A DNA stretch of 5,724 bases from Nocardia sp. GTDB taxonomy: Bacteria; Actinomycetota; Actinomycetes; Mycobacteriales; Mycobacteriaceae. Shown piece after piece: positions 1 to 5,329 of this stretch. Position 1 is the first letter of the stretch, and every line of letters starts with the position of its first letter. The position numbers were made by a program, and so were the translations under genes. Under the pieces are notes generated by a model. It saw nothing but the letters and a program-made list of their open reading frames with translations. It had not been told where the DNA came from and did no database searches. The stretch spans positions 1 to 5,724 of the forward strand of contig JABFXT010000437.1 in assembly GCA_013361595.1 (NCBI GenBank), in the 5' to 3' direction.

Positions 1-249
1 GATGGTGTCGTAGACCGCGAGCATGGAGGAGAGGTCGCCACCCTCGCAGTTCACATAGAAGTCGATCTCCTGGCCGGGGCTCTCCGATTCCAGGTGCAGC
101 AGTTGCGCGATGAGCGCGTTCGCGACGCCGGAGTCGATGGGCGTGCCGAGGTAGACGATGCGTTCGGCGAGCAGATGTGAATAGATATCGGTGATCCGCT
201 CACCCTGCGGATGCCGGGCGATCACATTGGGAATCGTGTAGCTGGTCAT
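1..249 (-). CDS. clpP: ClpP-family serine protease subunit, ClpP2-like (partial, N-terminal 83 residues)
   Basis: Subunit of the cytoplasmic ClpP peptidase, which degrades unfolded or tagged proteins delivered by an AAA+ partner (ClpX or ClpC). I translated the minus strand from the ATG at 249. The frame stays open for 83 codons to base 1, so the C-terminal half, including the catalytic Ser, His and Asp, lies outside the window. Visible family features are [11 protein letters not shown] (about residues 30-40), the helix [13 protein letters not shown] (43-55), the strand EIDFYVN (61-67) and SMLAVYDTI (75-83). The N-terminus (YTIPNV, then a charged loop) and the overall pattern resemble mycobacterial ClpP2 more than ClpP1. 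The usual N-S-P-G-G segment reads N-C-E-G-G (67-71), which is atypical. A GGGAG ribosome site lies 5 bases before the ATG. It is the second gene of a pair, 58 bases downstream of the ClpP1-like gene, and presumably co-transcribed with it. Family assignment is firm; activity cannot be judged. Confidence 0.9.
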   Translation of the reverse strand, partial: MTSYTIPNVIARHPQGERITDIYSHLLAERIVYLGTPIDSGVANALIAQLLHLESESPGQEIDFYVNCEGGDLSSMLAVYDTI

Positions 250-253
250 CGTG

Positions 254-259
254 TCTCCC
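254..259 (-). promoter_or_regulatory. Ribosome binding site of the ClpP2-like gene
   Basis: On the minus strand GGGAGA precedes the ATG at 249; the GGGAG core sits 5 bases upstream. It supports this start and shows that the downstream clpP gene has its own translation signal despite being the second gene of the pair. Confidence 0.65.
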
Positions 260-307
260 GTCGGGCCGGTCGTGCTCGGTGCGGTCGTGGTCGAGTCCGC
301 GGTGCTG

Positions 308-913
308 TCATGCCGAGATCCCGACCCGCTGCCGCTGTGGGACGACCTGTGCGAAATCGCCCACGATATGGTCGATGAAGCCGTACTCCTTCGCCTGGGG
401 CGCGCTGAACCAGCGGTCGTGCAGGGAATCCTCGTACACGCGCTCATAGGGCTGACCGGTGTCGGCGGCGATCAGGCCGAGCACCGTTTCCACCGTGTAG
501 CGCAGATCGTCGGCCTGTACCTCGACGTCCACCGCGGAGCCGCCGATACCGGCCGAACCCTGGTGCATCAGGATCCGGGCGTGCGGTAGCGCGAAGCGTC
601 TACCGGGGGTTCCGGAGGAGAGCAGGAACTGGCCCGCACTACAGGCCAGTCCGAGGGCGAGGGTGGATACCGGCGCGGGCACCAGCCGCATGACATCGCG
701 GATGGCCAGCATCGCCGGCACCGAACCGCCGGGCGAATGGATCCACAGCGAGATACCGGCCTCACCGTCCTCGGCGGCGAGGGTGAGCAACTGGGTCGCC
801 AGCAGGGTGCCGTTGTCGTCGTCGAGGGGGCCGTCGAGGACCAGGATGCGCCGGGACAGCAGTTGTTCCCGGGCGCGCCAGCCGAAGAGCGGTGATCTGT
901 CGTCGTGAGCCAT
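308..913 (-). CDS. clpP: ClpP-family serine protease subunit, ClpP1-like (accessory paralogue)
   Basis: Catalytic subunit of a cytoplasmic Clp peptidase ring. From the ATG at 913 it has 201 residues, the normal ClpP length. Using that numbering, the oxyanion-region motif HSPGG is at 59-63, nucleophile Ser92 lies in [10 protein letters not shown], His117 in [10 protein letters not shown], and Asp166 in [20 protein letters not shown], so the triad is complete. [17 protein letters not shown] and DRWF...EYGF(I/V)DHI are close to mycobacterial ClpP1 as I recall it. Departures are His for Asn before SPGG, and Cys-Ser-Ala in place of the common Ala-Ser-Met around the nucleophile. No long propeptide is visible. 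Start: two GTG codons at 922 and 919 are in frame upstream (204 and 203 residues). No ribosome site clearly decides; I prefer the ATG. It is transcribed before the ClpP2-like gene, the same order as in housekeeping clpP1-clpP2, and diverges from urtA. It is probably a second ClpP pair that forms a mixed ring. Family firm, accessory status inferred. Confidence 0.93.
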   Translation of the reverse strand: MAHDDRSPLFGWRAREQLLSRRILVLDGPLDDDNGTLLATQLLTLAAEDGEAGISLWIHSPGGSVPAMLAIRDVMRLVPAPVSTLALGLACSAGQFLLSSGTPGRRFALPHARILMHQGSAGIGGSAVDVEVQADDLRYTVETVLGLIAADTGQPYERVYEDSLHDRWFSAPQAKEYGFIDHIVGDFAQVVPQRQRVGISA

Positions 914-954
914 GCTCACCACGCTGCCCGGTCGCGCTGTCGAGCGGGAGTGCG

Positions 955-986
955 CGCTGCTGTGGGCGGATCTGCTCTCAGCAGCG
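955..986. repeat. Short inverted repeat in the presumed clpP leader
   Basis: CGCTGCTG (955-962) is the exact reverse complement of CAGCAGCG (979-986), separated by 16 bases. A second, smaller hairpin, CTGCT (972-976) / AGCAG (980-984), uses the same right arm, so the two pairings exclude each other. On the minus strand this lies 42-73 bases before the clpP ATG and would be in its 5' leader. Arms this short arise often in GC-rich DNA and no function is shown. Confidence 0.3.
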
Positions 987-1030
987 ACGCCGCGCCCCGT
1001 CGGTCGATCGATACTCGAGCTTCACGCTGC

Positions 1031-1046
1031 GATACGTGGCCGAAAC
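1031..1046 (+). promoter_or_regulatory. Candidate GlnR binding site upstream of urtA
   Basis: GATAC (1031-1035), six bases, then GAAAC (1042-1046). The actinobacterial GlnR half-site pair is described as gTnAC-N6-GaAAC. The right half matches exactly and the left half matches at all defined positions except the second (A for T). A weaker look-alike, GTAAT-N6-TATAC, follows at 1061-1076. GlnR, the global nitrogen regulator of actinobacteria, is known to activate urea-uptake and urease genes in several species. The box lies about 140 bases before the preferred urtA start and upstream of the AT-rich promoter-like stretch, a suitable place for an activator. The identification rests on motif and context only. 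Confidence 0.45.
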
Positions 1047-1070
1047 ACAGCCTCCCTACCGTAATTCTTC

Positions 1071-1106
1071 GTATACGACGCTGTATACAACGCCGAATAC
1101 GAGCAA
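1071..1106. repeat. Three tandem 12-base units (GTATAC / GTATAC / GAATAC)
   Basis: Units begin at 1071 (GTATACGACGCT), 1083 (GTATACAACGCC) and 1095 (GAATACGAGCAA). The first two agree at 10 of 12 positions; the third keeps the ATAC core and drifts. Because GTATAC is its own reverse complement, the first two units also form an inverted repeat with a 6-base spacer (1071-1088), the geometry of a dimeric repressor operator such as that of a TetR-type protein. The array overlaps the most likely urtA promoter position and lies upstream of clpP on the other strand. The repeat is seen directly; an operator role is inference. Confidence 0.5.
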
Positions 1107-1132
1107 GTCAGCGGGCTGACCTTTTCCTGAGT

Positions 1133-1137
1133 GGAGG
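1133..1137 (+). promoter_or_regulatory. Shine-Dalgarno-like GGAGG before the alternative urtA start
   Basis: GGAGG ends 10 bases before the ATG at 1148, which is in frame with urtA. It is the strongest ribosome-site match near this gene and would favour the longer 441-residue protein. The preferred ATG at 1184 has only GGAA (1175-1178), 5 bases upstream. The evidence conflicts and the start stays open. Confidence 0.4.
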
Positions 1138-1183
1138 CCGAACGGCCATGTTTGCAGCCAGAACCGAAGAATCCGGAAATCCC

Positions 1184-2473
1184 ATGACAGTTACGGCTTC
1201 ACGCCACGCACGCAACCGCCGCGAGCGCCGGCGGGCCCGCACCCTCCTCGCGCTTCCGGCCGCCCTGTGCGCGACCGCGCTGGCGGTCACCGCCTGCGGC
1301 AGCTCCGCCTCGGATCAGGCCGGCGCGAACACCGCGTCCTGTGTCGATACCGCCGGTCCCGCGATCAAGGTCGGTTCGCTGAACTCGCTGTCGGGCACCA
1401 TGGCGATCTCCGAGGTCACCGTGCGCGACTCGATCAAGCTCGCCGTCGACGAGATCAATGCCGCCGGTGGCGTGCTGGGCAAGCAGATCCAGCTGGTCGG
1501 TGAGGACGGTGCCTCCGAGCCGACGGTCTTCGCGGAGAAGGCCGAGAAGCTGATCAGCAGCGACTGCGTGGCCGCGGTATTCGGCGGCTGGACCTCGTCG
1601 AGCCGGAAGGCCATGCTGCCGGTCTTCGAGGACCGCAACGCCCTGCTCTACTACCCGGTCCAGTACGAGGGCCTGGAATCGTCGGAGAACATCTTCTACA
1701 CCGGCGCCACCACCAACCAGCAGATCGTGCCCGCCCTCGACTATCTGAAGGGCCGCGGCGTGAAATCGCTCTACCTGGTGGGTAGCGACTACGTCTTCCC
1801 ACAGACCGCCAACCGCATCATCAAGGCCTACGCCGAGGCGAACGGGATCGAGATCAAAGGCGAGGACTACACCCCGCTCGGTTCCACCGATTTCTCCACC
1901 ATCGTCAACAAGGTGCGCGCGGCCGATGCCGACGCGGTCTTCAACACCCTCAACGGCGATTCCAATGTCGCCTTCTTCCGCGAGTACAAGAACGTCGGCC
2001 TGACCGCGAAGGATATGCCGGTGGTCTCGGTGTCCATCGCCGAGGAAGAGGTCGGCGGTATCGGTGTACAGAACATCGCCGGTCAGCTGACCGCGTGGAA
2101 CTACTACCAGACCGTGGAAAACCCGCAGAACAGCGCGTTCGTCAAGGCGTACAAGGCGAAGTACGGCGCGAACAAACCCACCTCCGATCCCATGGAAGCC
2201 GCCTACGTCTCGGTCTACCTGTGGAAGAACAGCGTCGAGAAGGCGCAGTCCTTCGCGGTCCCGGATGTGCAGAAGGCCGCGGGCGGAGTCACCTTCGAGG
2301 GCCCCGAGGGCCTGGTGACCATCGACGGCGAGAACAACCACATCACCAAAACCGCCCGGATCGGTGAGATCCGGCCGGACGGCCTGATCTACAGCGTGTG
2401 GGATTCCGGTCAGCCCGTGGAACCGGACCCGTACCTGGCCGGTTACCCGTGGGCCGAGGGACTCGGGGGCTGA
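1184..2473 (+). CDS. urtA: Urea ABC transporter substrate-binding lipoprotein UrtA
   Basis: Extracytoplasmic urea receptor of the UrtABCDE importer, anchored to the outer face of the membrane. From the ATG at 1184 it has 429 residues. The start is an Arg-rich n-region (7-19), a hydrophobic core (20-34) and the lipobox VTAC, giving lipidated Cys38. The mature part is a type I periplasmic-binding fold of the branched-chain amino acid/amide receptor family, beginning [11 protein letters not shown]. Blocks typical of UrtA are [16 protein letters not shown] (134-149), [10 protein letters not shown] (156-165), YTGATTNQQ (172-180) and the C-terminal [12 protein letters not shown] (413-424). These separate it from leucine- or amide-binding relatives, with FmdD the closest alternative. 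An in-frame ATG at 1148 has a better ribosome site (441 residues), but the 12 codons between include TTT, AGA and AAT, unlike the rest of the gene, and the shorter signal peptide is more normal. First gene of the operon; urtB follows after 6 bases. Confidence 0.95.
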   Translation: MTVTASRHARNRRERRRARTLLALPAALCATALAVTACGSSASDQAGANTASCVDTAGPAIKVGSLNSLSGTMAISEVTVRDSIKLAVDEINAAGGVLGKQIQLVGEDGASEPTVFAEKAEKLISSDCVAAVFGGWTSSSRKAMLPVFEDRNALLYYPVQYEGLESSENIFYTGATTNQQIVPALDYLKGRGVKSLYLVGSDYVFPQTANRIIKAYAEANGIEIKGEDYTPLGSTDFSTIVNKVRAADADAVFNTLNGDSNVAFFREYKNVGLTAKDMPVVSVSIAEEEVGGIGVQNIAGQLTAWNYYQTVENPQNSAFVKAYKAKYGANKPTSDPMEAAYVSVYLWKNSVEKAQSFAVPDVQKAAGGVTFEGPEGLVTIDGENNHITKTARIGEIRPDGLIYSVWDSGQPVEPDPYLAGYPWAEGLGG

Positions 2474-2479
2474 CGCACC

Positions 2480-3367
2480 GTGGAAGCAGTCATCGGCCAG
2501 CTGTTCACCGGTCTGAGCCTGGGATCGATTTTGTTGCTCGCCGCCCTGGGCCTGTCATTGACCTTCGGTCAGATGGGCGTCATCAACATGGCCCACGGCG
2601 CGTTCATCATGGCGGGGTCCTATACGGCCTACACGGTGCAGGAATATCTGGTCTCCAATGCCGAGGTCTCCCTGATCGTCTCGCTGCTCATCGGTTTCGG
2701 AGTCGGTGGCCTCATGGGTGTCGCCCTGGAGGTGACGCTGATCAAACGCATGTACGACCGGCCGCTGGACACCCTGCTGGTGACCTTCGGTGTCGGCCTG
2801 ATCCTGCAGCAGGCGGCGCGCGATATCTTCGGCGCGCCGGCCGTACGTGTGGTCACCCCGGAATGGCTCGGCGGCGGGGTGGAGATCCTCGGGGCGGTGG
2901 TCCCGAAGACCCGGATCTTCATCATGCTGCTCGCGGTGCTGTGCGTGACCGCGATCGCGGTGACCATGAAGTACACGGCGATGGGCCGCCGGATCCGGGC
3001 CGTGGTCCAGCATCGGGATCTCGCGGAAACCAGCGGGATCTCCAGTCGCGGCACCGATATCACCACGTTCTTCATCGGTTCGGGGCTGGCCGGCGTGGCC
3101 GGGGTGGCGCTGACCCTGATCGGCTCCACCAGTTCCAATACCGGCGCCACCTACCTGGTGGACGCGTTCCTGGTGGTGGTGATCGGCGGCCTCGGGCAGA
3201 TCCGGGGCGCGGTCCTCGCGGCAGTGGCGCTGGGACTGCTCAACTCGTTCATCGAATACAGCACCACGGCCTCGGTCGCGAAGGTGATCGTATTCGTCGT
3301 CATCGTGATCTTCCTGCAGGTCCGCCCGCAGGGATTGTTCATCATCCGGTCGAGGAGTCTGGTATGA
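2480..3367 (+). CDS. urtB: Urea ABC transporter permease UrtB
   Basis: One of two membrane subunits that form the urea channel. It has 295 residues from a GTG start, six bases after the urtA stop; a G-rich stretch (2465-2470) is the only ribosome-site candidate. It belongs to the LivH-type permease family (BPD_transp_2). Hydrophobic segments cover roughly 5-28, 38-55, 63-86, 97-112, 145-162, 195-215, 225-258 and 266-282. Recognisable blocks are LTFGQMGVINMAHG (27-40), the cytoplasmic coupling loop MGRRIRAVVQHRDLAETSGI (168-187), and YLVDAFLVVVIGGLGQIRGAVLAA in the region 225-248. QHRDLAE and the NTGATYLVDAF stretch are, as I know the family, UrtB rather than LivH features. Compared with many proteobacterial UrtB proteins it lacks the long N-terminal extension and is the short form. 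Its stop overlaps the urtC start, so it is co-translated with urtC. No defect is visible. Confidence 0.95.
   Translation: MEAVIGQLFTGLSLGSILLLAALGLSLTFGQMGVINMAHGAFIMAGSYTAYTVQEYLVSNAEVSLIVSLLIGFGVGGLMGVALEVTLIKRMYDRPLDTLLVTFGVGLILQQAARDIFGAPAVRVVTPEWLGGGVEILGAVVPKTRIFIMLLAVLCVTAIAVTMKYTAMGRRIRAVVQHRDLAETSGISSRGTDITTFFIGSGLAGVAGVALTLIGSTSSNTGATYLVDAFLVVVIGGLGQIRGAVLAAVALGLLNSFIEYSTTASVAKVIVFVVIVIFLQVRPQGLFIIRSRSLV
3352..3357 (+). promoter_or_regulatory. Ribosome binding site of urtC
   Basis: GAGGAG lies inside the end of urtB, 6 bases before the ATG at 3364. It fixes the urtC start at the ATGA overlap rather than at any of the earlier in-frame codons of the long open frame that runs left to 2398. 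Confidence 0.75.
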
Positions 3368-4488
3368 GGGGATTCTTCACGAGCCGCTGGAAAGCCTATT
3401 CGGGCTTCGCGATCGCCGCCGTACTGCTGTTCGCGGTGGCGCCCGCGGTGCTCTCGGATTTCCGGCTCAACCTGCTGGGCAAGTTCCTGTGCTTCGGCAT
3501 CGTCGCCGTCGGTATCGGTTTGGCGTGGGGCCGCGGCGGCATGCTCACCCTGGGGCAGGGCGTGTTCTTCGGGCTCGGCGCCTACATCATGGCCATGCAT
3601 CTGAAGATCTCCGACGCCCGGTTGCGCGGTGACGACGTCCCGGATTTCATGCAGATCGCCGGTATGCGCGAACTACCCGGCTACTGGGTGCCGTTCGGTT
3701 CGCCGGTGGTCACGATCCTGGGCATCCTGATCGTGCCACCGCTGGTGGCGGTGCTGCTCGGGCTCGGTGTGTTCAAACGCAAGGTCAAGGGCGCCTATTT
3801 CGCGATCCTGTCCCAGGCGCTGGCCGCGGCGTTCGCGATCCTGCTGGTGGGCCAGCAGTCCACCGGGGGCAGCAACGGGCTCAACCGGTTCCGCAGTTTC
3901 TTCGGGCTCGCGCTCAACGATCCGGTCAACCGGCGGCTGTTGTTCTTCATCGCGGCGGCGACGTTGCTGGTGATCGTCGCGCTGACCCGGCAACTGATGT
4001 ACAGCCGCTACGGCGAACTGCTGGTCGCGGTGCGCGATCAGGAGGAGCGGGTGCGTTTCCTCGGCTACGACCCGGCCAATGTGAAGGTCGTCGCCTACGC
4101 GGTGGCGGCACTGTTCGCCGGTATCGCGGGCGCACTGTTCGTACCGATCGTCGGGATCGTCTCCCCCGCCGATATCGGGATCGTGCCCTCCATCGCGTTC
4201 CTGACCGGTGTCGCCATCGGCGGCCGTACCACCCTGCTCGGCCCGGTGCTGGGCGCGATCGCGGTGGCCTGGGCACAGACCAGCCTGTCGGAGAACTTCC
4301 CCTCCGGCTGGGTCTACGCGCAGGGCATTCTCTTCATCGTCGTGGTCGGTTTCTTCCCGGCCGGTCTCGCGGGCCTGGTCACGCTGGTGCGACGGCGCCG
4401 ACGCGATGACGAGAAGGACGCGGCACCACCCGGTCCGGTACCCGAACCCGAACCCGCACCCGCTACCCCGGTAGGAGTGTCGTCATGA
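3364..4488 (+). CDS. urtC: Urea ABC transporter permease UrtC
   Basis: Second membrane subunit of the urea importer, the LivM-type partner of UrtB. It has 374 residues from the ATG at 3364, which overlaps the urtB stop as ATGA. The same frame is open far upstream, but that part lies inside urtA/urtB and is a shadow. Hydrophobic segments run through about 13-30, 41-55, 61-80, 113-136, 144-163, 192-208, 239-266, 275-303 and 320-340. Family blocks are GRGGMLTLGQGVFFGLGAYIM (within 56-76), KGAYFAILSQALA (142-154), the coupling loop SRYGELLVAVRDQEERVRFLGYD (starting 214), and GGRTTLLGPVLGA (286-298). After the last helix comes RRRRR (343-347) and a Pro/Glu-rich tail (about 355-370) not needed for the fold, encoded by a short hexanucleotide repeat. 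The stop overlaps the urtD start, again as ATGA. Confidence 0.95.
   Translation: MRGFFTSRWKAYSGFAIAAVLLFAVAPAVLSDFRLNLLGKFLCFGIVAVGIGLAWGRGGMLTLGQGVFFGLGAYIMAMHLKISDARLRGDDVPDFMQIAGMRELPGYWVPFGSPVVTILGILIVPPLVAVLLGLGVFKRKVKGAYFAILSQALAAAFAILLVGQQSTGGSNGLNRFRSFFGLALNDPVNRRLLFFIAAATLLVIVALTRQLMYSRYGELLVAVRDQEERVRFLGYDPANVKVVAYAVAALFAGIAGALFVPIVGIVSPADIGIVPSIAFLTGVAIGGRTTLLGPVLGAIAVAWAQTSLSENFPSGWVYAQGILFIVVVGFFPAGLAGLVTLVRRRRRDDEKDAAPPGPVPEPEPAPATPVGVSS
4441..4464 (+). repeat. CCCGAA-type hexanucleotide repeat in the urtC 3' end
   Basis: Four imperfect 6-base units, CCCGAA, CCCGAA, CCCGCA and CCCGCT, encode alternating Pro-Glu then Pro-Ala dipeptides in the UrtC tail. CCGGTA flanks the tract on both sides (4435-4440 and 4468-4473). 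Being a multiple of three, copy-number change would lengthen or shorten the tail without a frameshift. Confidence 0.55.
4473..4476 (+). promoter_or_regulatory. Ribosome binding site of urtD
   Basis: GGAG within the last codons of urtC, 8 bases before the ATG at 4485. It supports this start over the internal ATG at 4542, which would remove the non-conserved first 19 residues. Confidence 0.6.
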
Positions 4489-5324
4489 CCGAGCAGGCGA
4501 CAGCGGTCCCGGGCGCACCGGTCGCCGGTGGTAACGCCGGTATGCACAGCGACTATCTCGAGGTCCGCGGGCTCACCGTCGAATTCGACGGATTCACCGC
4601 GGTCTCGAATGTCGATCTGACCCTGTTCCAGGGCGATCTGCGGTTCCTCATCGGCCCCAACGGCGCCGGGAAGACCACCATGATCGACGCGATCACCGGG
4701 CTGGTCCCGGCGACCGGATCGGTGCAGAAATCCGGGGTCGAACTGCTCGGCAAGAAGGTGCATCAGATCGCCCGGCTGGGGGTGGGGCGCACCTTCCAGA
4801 CCGCCAGCGTGTTCGAGGAACTGTCGGTATTGCAGAACCTCGATATCGCCGCGGGCGCGGGCCGCTCGATCTGGACCATGCTGCGCCGCCGGCCGGCCGA
4901 GGTCGCCGAATCGATCGAACAGGCGCTGGAGACCATCGGTCTCACCGCGCTGCGCGACAAACCCGCCGGAACCCTCGCGCACGGCCAGAAGCAATGGCTC
5001 GAGATCGGCATGCTCCTGGTACAGGACGCGTCGGTGCTGCTGCTGGACGAACCGGTCGCCGGGATGAGCCAGGAGGAGCGGGAGGAGACCGGCAACCTGT
5101 TGCGCCGGATCGGCGGTGAACGCACGGTCGTCGTGGTCGAACACGATATGGACTTCATGCGGAGTTTCGCCACCTCGGTGACGGTGCTGGCCCGCGGCGC
5201 GGTACTCGCCGAGGGGTCGGTGGCCGAGGTACAGGCGGATCCGGCGGTCCAGGAGGCCTATCTGGGTACCGCCGCGGTCGCCGAGCCGGCGGCACAGCAC
5301 GACCACACCGGACAGGAAGGGTGA
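4485..5324 (+). CDS. urtD: Urea ABC transporter ATP-binding protein UrtD
   Basis: Cytoplasmic ATPase of the urea importer (LivG type) that pairs with UrtE to drive transport. It has 279 residues. The ABC domain begins at about residue 24 (YLEVRGLTVEFDGFTAV). Walker A is GPNGAGKTT (57-65), the Q-loop glutamine is Gln105 in RTFQTASVF, the signature is LAHGQKQWLEIGMLL (164-178), Walker B is VLLLDEP (184-190) with catalytic Glu189, and the switch histidine is His220 in VVEHDMDF. The HGQKQWLEIGML form of the signature is characteristic of UrtD and separates it from LivG. Here Ala replaces the usual signature Ser (LAHGQ rather than LSHGQ). The first 20 residues are Ala/Gly/Pro-rich and look dispensable, and the C-terminus ends in a short polar tail. 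All ATPase motifs are otherwise intact. The start overlaps the urtC stop; urtE begins 5 bases after its stop. Confidence 0.96.
   Translation: MTEQATAVPGAPVAGGNAGMHSDYLEVRGLTVEFDGFTAVSNVDLTLFQGDLRFLIGPNGAGKTTMIDAITGLVPATGSVQKSGVELLGKKVHQIARLGVGRTFQTASVFEELSVLQNLDIAAGAGRSIWTMLRRRPAEVAESIEQALETIGLTALRDKPAGTLAHGQKQWLEIGMLLVQDASVLLLDEPVAGMSQEEREETGNLLRRIGGERTVVVVEHDMDFMRSFATSVTVLARGAVLAEGSVAEVQADPAVQEAYLGTAAVAEPAAQHDHTGQEG
5314..5320 (+). promoter_or_regulatory. Ribosome binding site of urtE
   Basis: AGGAAGG ends 9 bases before the ATG at 5330 but directly touches the in-frame GTG at 5321. Spacing therefore favours the ATG, even though the GTG would give a 4-base overlap like those of urtC and urtD. 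Confidence 0.6.
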
Positions 5325-5329
5325 CCGCG

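Larger units (their letters stand above)
914..1183. promoter_or_regulatory. Divergent control region between clpP and urtA
   Basis: This is the only sizeable non-coding stretch. It separates the leftward clpP pair from the rightward urt operon, so promoters for both must lie here or the clpP promoter lies far upstream. Bases about 1055-1110 are clearly AT-richer than the surroundings, as expected of a promoter. TATACG (1072-1077) and TATACA (1084-1089) could act as a rightward -10 element, but I see no convincing -35 partner and cannot choose between them. A candidate GlnR box and a 12-base repeat array are listed separately. An open frame continues left of urtA through this region (from 905), but it has no lipoprotein or binding-protein character before about 1184 and its codon use is atypical, so I treat it as non-coding. 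Confidence 0.7.

Noticed and set aside
251..589. Plus-strand open frame of 112 codons opposite clpP
   Set aside because: Lies antisense to the catalytic half of the ClpP1-like gene and spans the short gap to the next clpP; no ribosome site or domain.
1004..1011. Palindrome TCGATCGA as a possible operator
   Set aside because: Eight-base palindromes of this composition are common in such genomes and nothing around it extends the symmetry.
905..1147. Open frame extending urtA about 80 codons upstream
   Set aside because: The stretch has poor codon use for this genome, no homology that I recognise, and precedes a normal signal peptide and a ribosome site. It crosses the clpP start and the control region.
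1199..2341. Long minus-strand open frame opposite urtA
   Set aside because: Typical GC-rich antisense shadow: His/Asp/Val/Gly-rich, no recognisable domain, and the plus strand encodes an unmistakable UrtA.
2398..3363. Open frame fused in front of urtC (would make a 696-residue protein)
   Set aside because: It lies antiregister within urtA/urtB and reads as Arg/Gly/Pro-rich shadow sequence. The urtC ATG at 3364 has its own GAGGAG site and overlap with the urtB stop.
4314..5306. Long minus-strand open frame opposite urtC end and urtD
   Set aside because: Mirror of a highly conserved ABC ATPase gene; composition is His/Arg/Gly/Asp-rich and no family pattern is visible.
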